A DNA stretch of 64,000 nucleotides from Daucus carota subsp. sativus (taxonomy: Eukaryota; Streptophyta; Magnoliopsida; Apiales; Apiaceae), in assembly GCF_001625215.2 (NCBI RefSeq), contig NC_030383.2, positions 58,890,949 to 58,954,948 of the forward strand, read 5' to 3'. Positions 11,709 to 23,019 of the stretch are shown one piece after another. The notes beneath the pieces were generated by a model. It worked only from the letters and a program-made list of their open reading frames with translations. It was not told where the DNA came from and searched no databases. The translations under genes were made by a program, and so were the position numbers. The stretch's first letter is position 1; every line of letters starts with the position of its first letter.

Positions 11709-14700
11709 TCACTTGACGTGTTTGTTGAACCATGTTAGCATGTCTTCATGAGCCTCTTCGGCACTTTTAACAGCATTTTCATCGTTATCGTCATATCTCA
11801 CTGTCCATCCATGCACAGTCCCAGGAAACATCTTCACAAATTTACTGACCTGACAGGTTATCATGTAGGTTTGTATTAAAAATCTATACTTCGTAGCATA
11901 TGATTGGTTAAACAAGGTACTAGACAATGGGTTGATAGGTTCTTAGATAAAAGACTCTCAGAATTCAGATCCTAAGTATTCGCCACATTCAATTGGTAAA
12001 TAATTTGCATTACATTGGATATGAAGTGAATTTCAAGTATTTTCCTGTGTTAAAGCGACATAACTTTTAGCAATGTAATTGATTTCAAAAAACAGAAAAA
12101 GGCGGTGGTTGGCACGATGGTCATATCTTAATTTCAGAAGTCTTTTGATCTGGGGACCCCTGATAAAAACTATACATAGCAATCTAGCCGGGATGCATTG
12201 TTATGATATTGTACATATGAGTATCGACAATAATTTTGCACAGTGGTTGTTTGGTAACATTGGTAACAAAATCTCTGAGCAAACAACTTCTTAATGGAAA
12301 CAGGATTCCCTAATTACTGCAAACTGCAGAAAATGATTGCTCGAAAACATATTTACATTTGCTATCTTACATAATTTAAAATCTGCCTATTAGTCTTTAA
12401 AACTTTTGGAGAAATAAAGATGGCAGTACTCTAGCTATCATGTTGTCAAAAGTATTCATTATGAGCTTTAAAGATATTTACCTCAGATTTAGCTGATAAA
12501 GCTTCATCAAATTGCTTCAAGACTTCCGGTGGACAGTACTGATCAACCTCAGCTCCCAGGATAGCAATAGGCACTTGAACCTCTGGGATAAAAATATATA
12601 AATATCGCAAATCCAACATCACAACTGTTTTTATTTCAGTGTACCTTTCATTTCATCCAGAGTAATAAATGAAGGATGCAACATAACTGCAGCATCAACG
12701 CAATCGGAACTTGCAAGTTGAACTACCACCTTGGCTGATAAAAAGTAGCAAATTGTAAGAGAAAAGGCAACTACAATGGCAATGATAATAATAAGCTTGC
12801 CATGAATTAATATAGACTAATAATGGATCTAAGATATTAATAGACAATAATCTCACCGCCCCAGCAAAAGCCTGCAGCTCCAAACTTAGATATGCCATTA
12901 CTCTTCATAGCATTAATTACAGCTTTTGCATCTTCAAATTCTTTTTCCTACATAAATATATAATGAGTAAAAAAATTAATTATATTTTTTTAATATGTAA
13001 CTAGAGAAGGATTATATGATTTTGGATTGTTATTTTCTTTTTAATAGGCACTATTATATGTATTTTTCTGTTGTTCTTTCAAAAGTGTGCTTTGAATTCA
13101 TGGCGACAAGAATTATGCAGAAAAGCAATTAGTTATATTAGGCGTAACTGTCCAGAGACTAGGTATGGGTTCCTTTTAATAATAAGAAAGATCAACAACC
13201 CCTGTATGGAAAGTTCTCCAGACTGCCAGAGGCTTCTCAGGGTTATCCCAAGAAAAAGGATCACCACGGAAGAAGTCGGGAACCACTACATAGAATCCGG
13301 CTGCTGCAACCTTGTCTGCAAGCTTCCTTCAAAATGAAATTGAGAACGAAAAGTAAGTTAACAAGTTTAATTAAATAATGTAAAACAAGTATCTTGTATC
13401 GTGACAAGTGATCATCCCCCCTCCCTCCCTCCCTTCCAAAAATAAACAAGCAAGCAGAAAAATCTGAGCAAATAATAATAGAGAAGTGTTGCATTCAAGT
13501 GGGTTGTTCACATGATAAAGAAGATGATGTTGTTTTTTCTTAGACAGCTTGTCCCGTGGCCTATAAAGTAGTTTTTATATACTCTATTGTAAATTCGGTG
13601 CTTCTTGATATCACTTGGGAATTTAGATCATGTCATGCCATTTTGGCTAAAGTCTCTAATCAGATAAAACTCGTACTAGACTTAATGTATTTATAGATTT
13701 GAAACCACAGCAGAACACCAATTCCTTAAATCCTCTGAAGTATGGCTGTTGCTCTATGCATAACTGAGAAATTCCCAAGGAGCAACCAACTGAAATTCTC
13801 ATAGATTTACTAGTGAGCAGGTTGATACAAGTTCACCTCATATAGTCCATAGGAGCAATGTTTTCTAACTCTGAACCCAGCTGAAATTTCAGCAACTAAA
13901 ATAACCCGGTGTAGCCCCTAATAGTGCATTCACTCCTTTCACATCTCTTTCTTCAGAGTTGCCATGACAGACCTCTCAAATTAGCAAAACTGATAAAAAC
14001 AGTGGACAAGGAGGCTATTTTTTCTCTTTACTGTGTAGAAAATAATTATAACCACAAAAAGTCCGTATTTTTTTCTTTGGATAAGCTAGCATGAATTACA
14101 CACAGAGAACATGAAAAGTCAGTCAGGGGAATTATACCACCAGCAAATCTAGCTGAGTTGTACGATTGATGGTACTATTAATATCTCCCTGATTCCTTCC
14201 ATCTTTTTACAGAAAAATGTTGATGATCTACTAGATAATAAGTATATCATCTCGTTGTTCATTGATATTCATTGTCATCAAGTATATAGCCTATAGAGTC
14301 CTGTAAACAATACCAGTTTGGCATTGACTTCAGCTCTTGTCTATTAGGACAAATTCATCTGCTGAAAATAGTCCAGATTAACGAGAATGAGCTGGAGGCA
14401 ATTTCCCGGTACCGGCAGTGATCAACAACTCATTATCACCCGCCCCAATTTCTTAGACTTGGTGACACTTTATCATAAACTTCATTAATAATCGCAGCAT
14501 TACATGTAAACACATTAGTCACCCAGGATCCACTACAATATTAAGGTTTTTTCTAAACGTGTGAAACATTATACTTCTCCGTAATGTTCTATAAGTTGAC
14601 AGCGTAGGGTTAAAAGCCTCTTTAATTTTCCTTAACATGGAATTCAGTTGGTTCCAAATATCTCCACCATCTACCTGTGCTATGCTCAAAATTCCTTTCC

Positions 14701-15399
14701 CCTGTTTTTCTTGTATAATTATTGACATAAGAGTTTAATTCGGGGATAACCCTTGTCTCATGCGGTATTCTTCCAACTTTCTCCATTCACATGATACCTT
14801 GTTAACTTCAAATATCGAGTACATCATCCCTTGGTCATTTAACACATTCTCTAAGATTATTCTAACATACTTACAAGTTAAAACCTACCATAAAAATCTT
14901 AAGTGAGCACATTGTATCGTAGTACATTAATTGATTGGAAAAATGAGATAAATTTACATCTTTTACATACCTCAACTTTGGAGCTTCATACCCTACAATA
15001 TCCATGAAAATGAACTCTCATCAACAAGTTTCCAAACCAAAAAAACCAACAACTAACTAAGCAATGATCAACTGAAGTTCACCAAACTAAGCACCAAGCA
15101 AAAAACCATTTAAATCAAAGTACTGGATCATAAGTTAAGCTCTTAGTTTTATTGCAAGACATCCATTAAACATCAGATCAAAGTGCAGAACTGGAACATA
15201 AAGTGAAAAAGTAATCAAGAAAATTTAAAGAAAAAAACAAGTGAGTACCAAAAACATCAGAAATGAGAAGAATCCCATGTTTGGATGAAGGAGAGGCAGC
15301 AGAAACATAGGCTTTAAGTCCAGCAATTTCCTGGACACTGCCATCACCACTGCTGGACATCAACACTGGAGGGTTAGTGCAACACTGTGAACCAGCCAT
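11709..15399 (-). CDS. Dienelactone hydrolase family protein (alpha/beta hydrolase)
   Basis: Seven exons: 15249-15399, 14971-14992, 13200-13326, 12857-12947, 12645-12734, 12482-12582 and 11709-11849. They join in phase to give 240 aa, the usual length for plant DLH proteins (often labelled endo-1,3;1,4-beta-glucanase-like). Visible family features are GILLISDVFG near residue 42, GFYVVVPDFFRGDP, the nucleophile elbow GFCWGA with Cys128, Asp174 in GAEVDQY and His207 in GTVHGW. These are the expected Cys-Asp-His triad of dienelactone hydrolases. Exon 2 is only 22 nt. There is no signal peptide, so a cytosolic hydrolase is likely, with substrate unknown. Intron 2 is about 1.6 kb and I see no gene in it. 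Three MITEs lie within 1.2 kb upstream of the start codon. Confidence 0.93.
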
Positions 15400-15582
15400 C
15401 TTGAAAAAGTCACAAATGGAGATTAGATATTGACTGAAGAACTAGTCAGTAGACACACTCTTATGTATAAACAAGAGCAGTTAAAATGCGACAAAACAAG
15501 AAAAATATTGAATGAAGAGCCAGTCAATACACACTGATGTAAATAAACAAGCAAGACCAGTTCTGGGGAGTGATGAAAACTA

Positions 15583-15886
15583 CTCCCTCCGTCCCTTTTT
15601 ATCTGTCCATTTTGGAAAAAAAAACACATACCAAGGAATAATTGATTGTATAAACTTTTTCATTAAATACCTCTAATTAATATATTGAAAATGGTGGAAT
15701 ACCCCTACTTTATGTCATGAAAACATGAATTCAACCAAGTTTTAAATAAGTCAAGCCTTGAAAATTGAAATTATAGAGATATATTTGAAAAACTATCATT
15801 AAATTAGTTTTGAAAGTATAAATGGACAGATAAATAGGGACAAATTTTTACTTCCAAAGTGGACAGATAAATAGGGACGGAGGGAG
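15583..15886. mobile_element. Stowaway-like MITE
   Basis: Terminal inverted repeats begin CTCCCTCCGTCCC and continue for about 25 bp (TTTATCTGTCCA-type), and TA flanks both ends (15581-15582 and 15887-15888). This is the Stowaway (Tc1/mariner-derived) arrangement. About 304 bp, with no coding capacity. Confidence 0.9.
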
Positions 15887-15914
15887 TACATAGGAAAACA
15901 AAAATAAAATCATA

Positions 15915-16216
15915 CTCCCTCCGTCCCAGCCAATTCTTTACGTTTGGTTTGGGCACGGAGGTTAAGAAATATGTATAAAGTAGTGAAAAAGATGAAGAAA
16001 GTGGGTGAAGTGGTGGGACCCGTCAATTTTTAATGAATAAAAGAGAGATAGTGGAGTAAAAGTAGTGTGAAAAGGGAGTAAAAGTAGTGTGAAAAGGGAG
16101 GAAAAGTTGGGAAGTGGTGGGACCCATTGACTATTTTTGGTAAGTTTTGGAATGTAAAGAATTGGATGGGACATCCCAAAAAGGAAACCGTAAAGAATCT
16201 GGTGGGACGGAGGGAG
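15915..16216. mobile_element. Stowaway-like MITE with internal 22-bp tandem repeat
   Basis: Ends begin CTCCCTCCGTCCCA and are flanked by TA (15913-15914, 16217-16218). The subterminal sequence pairs over a further stretch (ATTCTTTACG on the left, CGTAAAGAAT on the right). A 22-bp unit containing GTAAAAGTAGTGTGAAAAGG is tandemly duplicated near 16053-16098. It is a different family from the element 28 bp away, sharing mainly the terminal motif. Confidence 0.9.
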
Positions 16217-16387
16217 TAGTAACTTACTTAAAACTCTGACATGTTTTAAAAAAATTATAAATGAATATTTGCTTCTTTTTTTTACGGAAATTCATTAAGT
16301 ATCTGTTCGAGACGAGAGAACACGTGATATTCAATTCAATAATTCAATAGTAAGCGTTAGATCTTTCAGAAAAATTGAAAATATATA

Positions 16388-16614
16388 CTCCCTATGTCCC
16401 CGTTATTTTTTTACGTTACTTTTTGACACGTATTTTCACACTCATTTAAAAGTATAGTTTCATAATATATTTTTAAATTTTTTTTTCTTTGAATAAAAAT
16501 TTGATGTTTAAACTTTTATTCAAAAAAGAAAAATATTAAAAAAAAGTTATGAAACTATACCTTATACGAATCTCAAAATGCAGTGCGCGTAAACTACTGC
16601 GGGGACAGAGGGAG
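16388..16614. mobile_element. Stowaway-like fold-back MITE
   Basis: The ends read CTCCCTATGTCCCCG and, reversed, CTCCCTCTGTCCCCG, with TA at both flanks. Most of the interior is a long imperfect hairpin: AGTATAGTTTCATAA near 16451 pairs with TTATGAAACTATAC near 16546. Such near-palindromes can give small RNAs if transcribed. Confidence 0.85.
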
Positions 16615-17146
16615 TATTTATTTAGTTATGTGAGATAGCTTAATATAAAATATTTATTATAATGATATTTTTTAACTTTATCTTGCAAAATAATATTTAT
16701 ATCAATAAAAATACTAAAATATTCTAAATTTGACTTTTTGGCAAATTCAATAACTAGACAGCCTCCCTAAATTTAGAAGGCACGTGGCATTTTCCAAATC
16801 TTTTAGAGAGAAAATATCCAAAATATAACTTAATTTATATCAATCTTTTCTCTGAAGAAATTATTATTAATCTTGAAAAGTTAATTTTATAATTTTGTTT
16901 CACAGGTACTGAAATTAACACGTTTACAGGTCCAAATAAGTACTTTTCTGATAAACAAGTCCAAATAAGTACTTGATAAATTATCGTTTCTTTCTTAATA
17001 ATTCTTTTGGAAAGTGGATGTGCAGGTAATGCTCACTTATCAAAAAAAAATAGCAGAAAGACTACAGGGGTATATTTGTAATCTACTCAATTCTTAAACC
17101 TCCTCTTTCAGGAAAGAAACAGTTCACCATTTGCACCTAGTGCTAA

Positions 17147-17533
17147 GGTTCATGTCACAGCGGCATGGGCATGCCATACTAGGCATGCCTAGGCATGCCT
17201 TTTGTCCATTTGGCATGCTTTTTTACTAATTTTTTATATAAATAATAAAATTTATATAAATATTATATCTTATAAATATTAAAAATTTTAAATATAATCC
17301 AACTCCATAGTTAAATATTAGATAAACTATTAATATAAGTTAGTACTGTACTAAGTTCTGTTCTTAATATTTACTAAATTTTGTTATATTTGTAAGTGCA
17401 CTTTAGTATCAATCCTGTAATGATGCAGTAGTTTTTGCTATATTTAATGGAAAATGGCATGCCATTTGGGCATGCTTTTTTGTAAAATACATGCCTATAG
17501 GCATGCCAGTGAAAACTGCCGTCACATGTACCC
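17147..17533. mobile_element. Harbinger/Tourist-like MITE
   Basis: A TAA duplication flanks both ends (17144-17146, 17534-17536). The terminal inverted repeats are imperfect: GGTTCATGTCACAGC versus GGGTACATGTGACGGC reversed. Several GGCATGCC palindromes lie just inside each end and the core is very AT-rich. A 3-bp TAA/TTA target duplication points to PIF/Harbinger. About 387 bp, non-coding. Confidence 0.7.
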
Positions 17534-17768
17534 TAACCAACACACACTACCCTTTCTGCAAAACCCTGATCGGCAAACTACTTACTTATGATCACACACA
17601 TGATTGAAATTTTTTGGGGAAGAGTTTGAGGATTATATTATAATATTATATAGTTTATTTGTGCAAATCTCAAAAAGATTGCAACTTTTTCTTCATTGGT
17701 GTGTGCTTGTTGATCATATATTGCTTTTACAGCTTTTTCTCAAAAACCTACAAATGCTTTAAGAAAAT

Positions 17769-20204
17769 ATGATGTTTTTTCAATTTCGAAGATTTGGGTT
17801 TTTTAAGATTTTTAGTATAGACTTGAAAAATACTAAATTTGCTTCAAGGGTATGTGATTGTTTCCCAGAAATTGATGGTTTAGTTCAAGTTTCAAGCTTT
17901 TATCTGAACTGGGTGTTCCGATTTCCGGGGTTTTATGGTGAAGATTGTTGTGATAGAGTGAGTTTTGCTGCTGCTTCTTCGGCGGTGTTGGTTGATGATA
18001 ATGTGTTTGACTGTATGCCTGTTAGAGGAAGCTTCGTAGGGAAAATATTGAGTGATGATAATGTGGTTGATTCTAGGCTTGGTGGCGGTGATGATGTGTT
18101 AGGAGAGATAGTTGTTCCGGGGAAACGGGTGATTAGGCCTGGAGGTTTGAAGTTATTTGTCATGGTTAGTAGAGTTATTAAAACTTTGAGTTGGCATGCA
18201 GCGAGACGTGTTATTTTTGAGAAGGCTGTTGAGAAATATGGTTTTACGAAATCAATTGATAGCTTTAGGATAATTGTACATGTTTATGCTGTCGCACATA
18301 TGGAAAGCGAGGTTTCTGCATTGCTTAGAGATATTCTTGAGTACTACCAGAGCTCTAATCGTGATTTGTTCAGTTTGTACACCGATATAGTGGCTTCATG
18401 TAGCACAACTTCAAGCTCAGATATTTTGGTTGATACACTTATGAAGGTTGTTGCTTCAAATAAGATGCTTGATCATGCAATCAATGTCTTTGTGCAGAGT
18501 AAGATGCTGGGTGTTACACCAAGCATTAAATCTTGCAATTTCCTGTTGAAGTGTTTGGGAGAGGCAAACAAAGGAGAAAATCTGCTGAATATGTTTGACA
18601 AAATACAGAAGTTTGGACCTGCACCTAATGCCTATACCTATACCATTGTACTGAATTTTTACTGTAAAGGACAAGCAGTAGATATTGGGAAAGCCATTTG
18701 TATTTTTAAAGAAATGGAGAAGAAAGGAGTTGAACCGACTGTTGTGACATACAGCACATTAATATCGGGACTATGTGAAGCTGGACGTCTGGAAGATGCA
18801 ATAGAATTTATCAACGATATGAGATGTACAAAACAGCCTCTCAATAGTTACTGCTATAATCATGTTATGCGTGGGTTTTGCCTGAAAGGTGAACCTCATG
18901 AAGCTTTGAGTATTTTGGAAGACATGAAGAGCTATGGAGTTGCACCAGATATGTATAGTTATGGCGTTTTAATAAATGGGTTCTGCAGAATCGGAAATCT
19001 TGAAAAAGGTCTTGATTTGATTGCGGAAATGGAATCTAATAACCTTAAGCCTTCGCTTGCCTGCTACGGTCCACTGCTGAAAGGTATTAGTGACGATGGA
19101 CTGATTGACATTTCACTGGATGTGTATAACAACCTTAAAAATTTTGGTTACCAATGTGACCAGCATGTTTATAATATCATGATTCGTGGATGTTGTTTGC
19201 AGGCTGATTTTAAATCTGCCTGTCAAATTTTAGAGGAGATGATCAGCAATACTACAACTCCTGATGCTTTAAACTGTAGAAATCTCATTCCTTGTTTTAG
19301 TAAGATGGGTTTTGTGGATAAAGCCAGAGAGTATTACAATATTTTGTTAGAAAGGGATATTTTACCAGATTTGCGGTCGTGCAATTCTATAGTTCAAGCA
19401 TACTGTTATCAAGGGCGTGTTGGAGAAGCTTTGCAGTTTATGGGAGAGATGTGTGAATGTGGCATTGCTCCGAATTGTTATACCTACAATGCAGTCATTA
19501 ACAGGCTTTGCAAAGAAGGACATCCGAAAAGAGCGTTGGAGCTTTTCCCTGTGATGCTAAAGGTGAATGTTTATCCTAATGTTCAAATCTATAGTACCCT
19601 TTTGGATGGTTTCACTAAACAGAAAAATTTTAAAAAACCTTTTGCGCTATATGCAAAAATGTTAATAGCTGGCGTTACTCCTGACAGAATTACATATACA
19701 ATTCTAATCAACGCATTCTGTCAGAGGCAGAAAATGCACAAAGCCTGTATTTTGATGAATGAAATGATGAGAAAAGGTTTCATTCCGGATCTTAAGTCTT
19801 ACACATCAGTTATATCTGGGTTTTGCAAAACTGGAAACATGAAGAAGGCATGGGAAGTGTATAATAAAATGCTACAAAGAGGTATCTTGCCTTCTGTTGT
19901 TACTTATACATGTCTAATTCAAGGATATTGCAAGGTGAACCGTATGGATATTGTCGGCCTGTTGCTAGATGAAATGAGGGAAAAGAATATCTCCCTTGAT
20001 ACAATCACTTATCGTATTCTAATTTCTGCCCACCGTAGGTTGGGACATCTGGATAGAGCTTATGAGTTGTTCAGTGAAATGGGGAAGGAGGGTGTCCTCC
20101 CAGACTTTAGTATCTATAAGATGCTCGACTTAGATACATATAATGTGGTTAGCAAATGTGAGACGGATAATGAATTTGTTAACAATGACCAGGTATGCAA
20201 GTGA
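17769..20204 (+). CDS. P-class pentatricopeptide repeat protein
   Basis: One long open frame of 811 aa. From about residue 250 to 785 it consists of about 15 consecutive 35-aa PPR motifs of the P type, for example units starting APNAYTYTIVL, EPTVVTYSTLI, APDMYSYGVLI, TPDRITYTILI and LPSVVTYTCLI. There is no E, DYW, SMR or other C-terminal domain. P-class PPR proteins bind organellar RNA for stability, splicing or translation. The N-terminus (MMFFQFRRFGFFKIFSIDLK) is rich in Phe, Arg and Lys and poor in acidic residues, consistent with a mitochondrial presequence. The last codons read ...NNDQ, then a good donor (CAG/GTATGC) that is in frame, so the printed C-terminus VCK may be intron read-through if a downstream exon is used. 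The specific orthologue and RNA target cannot be told from sequence. Confidence 0.92.
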   Translation: MMFFQFRRFGFFKIFSIDLKNTKFASRVCDCFPEIDGLVQVSSFYLNWVFRFPGFYGEDCCDRVSFAAASSAVLVDDNVFDCMPVRGSFVGKILSDDNVVDSRLGGGDDVLGEIVVPGKRVIRPGGLKLFVMVSRVIKTLSWHAARRVIFEKAVEKYGFTKSIDSFRIIVHVYAVAHMESEVSALLRDILEYYQSSNRDLFSLYTDIVASCSTTSSSDILVDTLMKVVASNKMLDHAINVFVQSKMLGVTPSIKSCNFLLKCLGEANKGENLLNMFDKIQKFGPAPNAYTYTIVLNFYCKGQAVDIGKAICIFKEMEKKGVEPTVVTYSTLISGLCEAGRLEDAIEFINDMRCTKQPLNSYCYNHVMRGFCLKGEPHEALSILEDMKSYGVAPDMYSYGVLINGFCRIGNLEKGLDLIAEMESNNLKPSLACYGPLLKGISDDGLIDISLDVYNNLKNFGYQCDQHVYNIMIRGCCLQADFKSACQILEEMISNTTTPDALNCRNLIPCFSKMGFVDKAREYYNILLERDILPDLRSCNSIVQAYCYQGRVGEALQFMGEMCECGIAPNCYTYNAVINRLCKEGHPKRALELFPVMLKVNVYPNVQIYSTLLDGFTKQKNFKKPFALYAKMLIAGVTPDRITYTILINAFCQRQKMHKACILMNEMMRKGFIPDLKSYTSVISGFCKTGNMKKAWEVYNKMLQRGILPSVVTYTCLIQGYCKVNRMDIVGLLLDEMREKNISLDTITYRILISAHRRLGHLDRAYELFSEMGKEGVLPDFSIYKMLDLDTYNVVSKCETDNEFVNNDQVCK

Positions 20205-20600
20205 ACCATTTTCCCTTTATATGCTGGGAATATGTGTTTTTCATTCCAAGTGATGTGTATGCTTTATACTTTCCTACTGACCAGATTGCATATAAATGCA
20301 TCGTCTTCAACACGTATCAGTTCCTCTACACATCTATTAAAATTATAAAGCCTACTGCATAAATGGGTATGAAAAGGCTTTGTCCCTCTGTATTCTGTGT
20401 ACATTCAGTACATTGCCACTCTATACAAGCGTATTATACCGTATAAACACGTGGCTATCTCTAAGACACACAATCTGTCATGTATGTACACAGCTCATGT
20501 ACACACAGCAGTACCTCCTTCCAATATTCAAAATCACTGTGCCCTAACCTCTCCCGCCTCAGATCCAATTTTTGTCGCCCCCTTTTCACGAGATTAGATC
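20205..20600. other. 3' flank of the PPR gene
   Basis: AT-rich sequence without a supported gene. It ends where the Helitron-derived material seems to begin; no canonical Helitron 5' terminus was found. Confidence 0.3.
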
Positions 20601-20901
20601 CAATTATTTGGGAGCTGTTTTTCATTTTCTTCTTCTCCGACTATCTGTTCTATGGAAGAGGTTCGTTCTATGTCCTTTATTACAGCTCGATTCGATTTTT
20701 TGTTGTATTATTACATATCATTTTGACATTTGTTCATTTATTATGCAGTTTAATGATGTTCGGCTTCCAGACAAAGATCCTCTCTTAAATTCCTCCTCGC
20801 CTAACAACTGCTCCCCGTTTAATGTCTGTAACTTTTTCAAAGCTCCCCATCTTCGCATATCATCTCTAAGCTTTTGTAGTCCGAGAATCTGATTATGTGT
20901 A

Positions 20902-21290
20902 TCGACCCTTTTTCAGTTGATTATGATACATGGTTGAGGAGGGAGCGGATTAGAAACCACGAATCAACTTTTGGAGATGCCCAGTGTACGTGTCTTTATC
21001 TTTGTTTCATTTTTTGCGAATTTGAAAGATAAAATGTGTTCATATTTTTATTGTGAATTTGTTAGATAAAATGTGTTCTTTTCATCGACCCTTTTTCAGT
21101 TGATTATGATACATGGTTGAGGAGGGAGCGGATTAGAAACCACGAATCAACTTTTGGAGATACCCAGTGTACATGTTTTTATCTTTGTTTCATTTTTTGT
21201 GAATTTGTTTCATAAAATGTGTTCTTCTTTTTATTGTGAATTTCTTAGATAAAATGTGTTCTTTTCATCAGTGTAAATGTGTTAGATAAA
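20902..21290 (+). repeat. 183-bp tandem duplication inside the Helitron 5' part
   Basis: Sequence from 20902 recurs at 21085 with few changes (TCGACCCTTTTTCAGTTGAT in both), and the downstream half (AGATAAAATGTGTTCTT) recurs once or twice more to about 21290. The unit includes an exon-like stretch ending at a GT donor. Confidence 0.85.
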
Positions 21291-21540
21291 ATGTTTTCCG
21301 AGGTTATGCTTCTAAACAATGTTGCCTTCAGTTTCACACATTGATCATCTTGGTCCAGCGGAACAAAGCAGCCCGAAAATGTGTTGGGTGACAAAGTACC
21401 CCCAAAAAAGGGTCCTATGCTCTTTGATGTTTGTATGTAAACTTGGTTTTACGAATTTGATATGCTTAAAAATTTTATCCTCATCTATCCTCATGTTCAT
21501 ATTTCCCCTTAAAATTTGTGTAGTTAACTACGATACCACA

Positions 21541-21577
21541 ATGATGAGGGAACATCAACTGATGAGGGAACATCAAC
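21541..21577 (+). repeat. 18-bp tandem duplication
   Basis: GATGAGGGAACATCAAC is repeated directly, with the second copy immediately after the first, inside the Helitron 5' part. Confidence 0.8.
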
Positions 21578-23019
21578 GGAGTTTCGCAAGTAATGTCATT
21601 TTCTTATTTTTTTTTTCTTTGTACTGTTTTGTGTGTTGAGATGTGATCCATTGTTTACATTTCCTTATCCCCTGGCCATTAATTTGTTATTTTTTTTCAA
21701 TTAGTCACGGATGCAGATGGTATTGAGAATTGCTTCAGCCACACAACACAGGGGACATGTGGACTGTCTACTGAGTTTACAAAAAGGAAAAGAAAATGTG
21801 GAAATGGTGGTTGTAAGTAGTGTTTTTTTGTCAGTGACTATAATATGGAGTCAATCACTATGCCCTGCTTTACTGATTTCTCATTGAACTAATTATCTTA
21901 TACAGCACATTCAAACAAAGAGAACATAGGATCCTCGCATTTAAACCGTTGGCAGTCCCCTCCCTTCAAGAAAGTCATGGAAGATTCATCCACACTGCAT
22001 TCACCACTATCTCCGTTGAACGGTAGCCGTTTCGCTGTAGTTTGTAAGTTGTTTTTACGTATATAAGATTCGACTAATCTTACTAATTACATACTTGGTC
22101 ATGGTACAGAGAATATCATTAACAATGCTACCCCTGGAACATTTGAACCTGCATCTGACCTTGCGAAAAAGAAGAGAAAGTCACCATATCGTCATATTTA
22201 CGCCAATGCCGATAAGGATAACATAGGTTTGCAATTCTGCATAGCTGATTTTCTTTGTAGTTTCTTTCTAGGATTCTTCAGTTGTCAATTATTTGTATTC
22301 TCTTTCCAGGCCTGTCCAAAGAACAAAATTCCACAAGTCATAGGAGGCCTAATAGGAAACCTGTTTCCACAGATGACACTCCTGTTTCAACATTGTGTGA
22401 TATATGTATGTTATTCATATTTTTCATTTGATCAAGCTTTGAAGATAAGTATTTCATTTCTTCTATTTTTCAAGAAATAATTGTTTCCCTGTTTTGAATT
22501 AGTTAATTCAAGTTGCAGAGAATCCACCAATGCTAAGACTTATCTGAAAGATATCTTAGAAGTTCCCTCCGCTGTTGCTTTGGACTTTGAGATGAAAGAT
22601 TCCACGGATGAAAGTTTGCACAGCATGGAAGAAGCAGGTTTTTATACTCTCACAAAAGTTAGAATATTCCCAATATATGACAGTAATCTGTTTTATTTTG
22701 TTTTTGTTTAAATTTTTAGAGTTCTGCCGTGTTACGAATGTACTGGATGACCACGATGAATCTGATATATATGAGCATGATGGTAAGTGTCATGTTTTAG
22801 GATGTATGTTGCCAAGAAAACAGTCACCCTTTGTGATTAATTTGTCGTCAATGAACCATGCAGAGACCCCAGAGACAGAGGATTGCTTTTTATTTCAGAA
22901 TTTGAGAGAAGCTTATTCTCGAAAAAGTAATTCTATCTATTCATTCCCTTTTTTGCACTTACTTACTGCTTACTTTAAGCTGTTCATGAGAGAACCATCA
23001 ATTTTGCAGTACCTGTTGG

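Larger units (their letters stand above)
15400..17768. other. MITE-rich intergenic region between DLH-like and PPR genes
   Basis: This holds the DLH-like promoter, three TA-flanked MITEs (15583-15886, 15915-16216, 16388-16614) and a Harbinger/Tourist-like MITE (17147-17533), all listed separately. The remainder is AT-rich with no gene seen. Confidence 0.6.
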
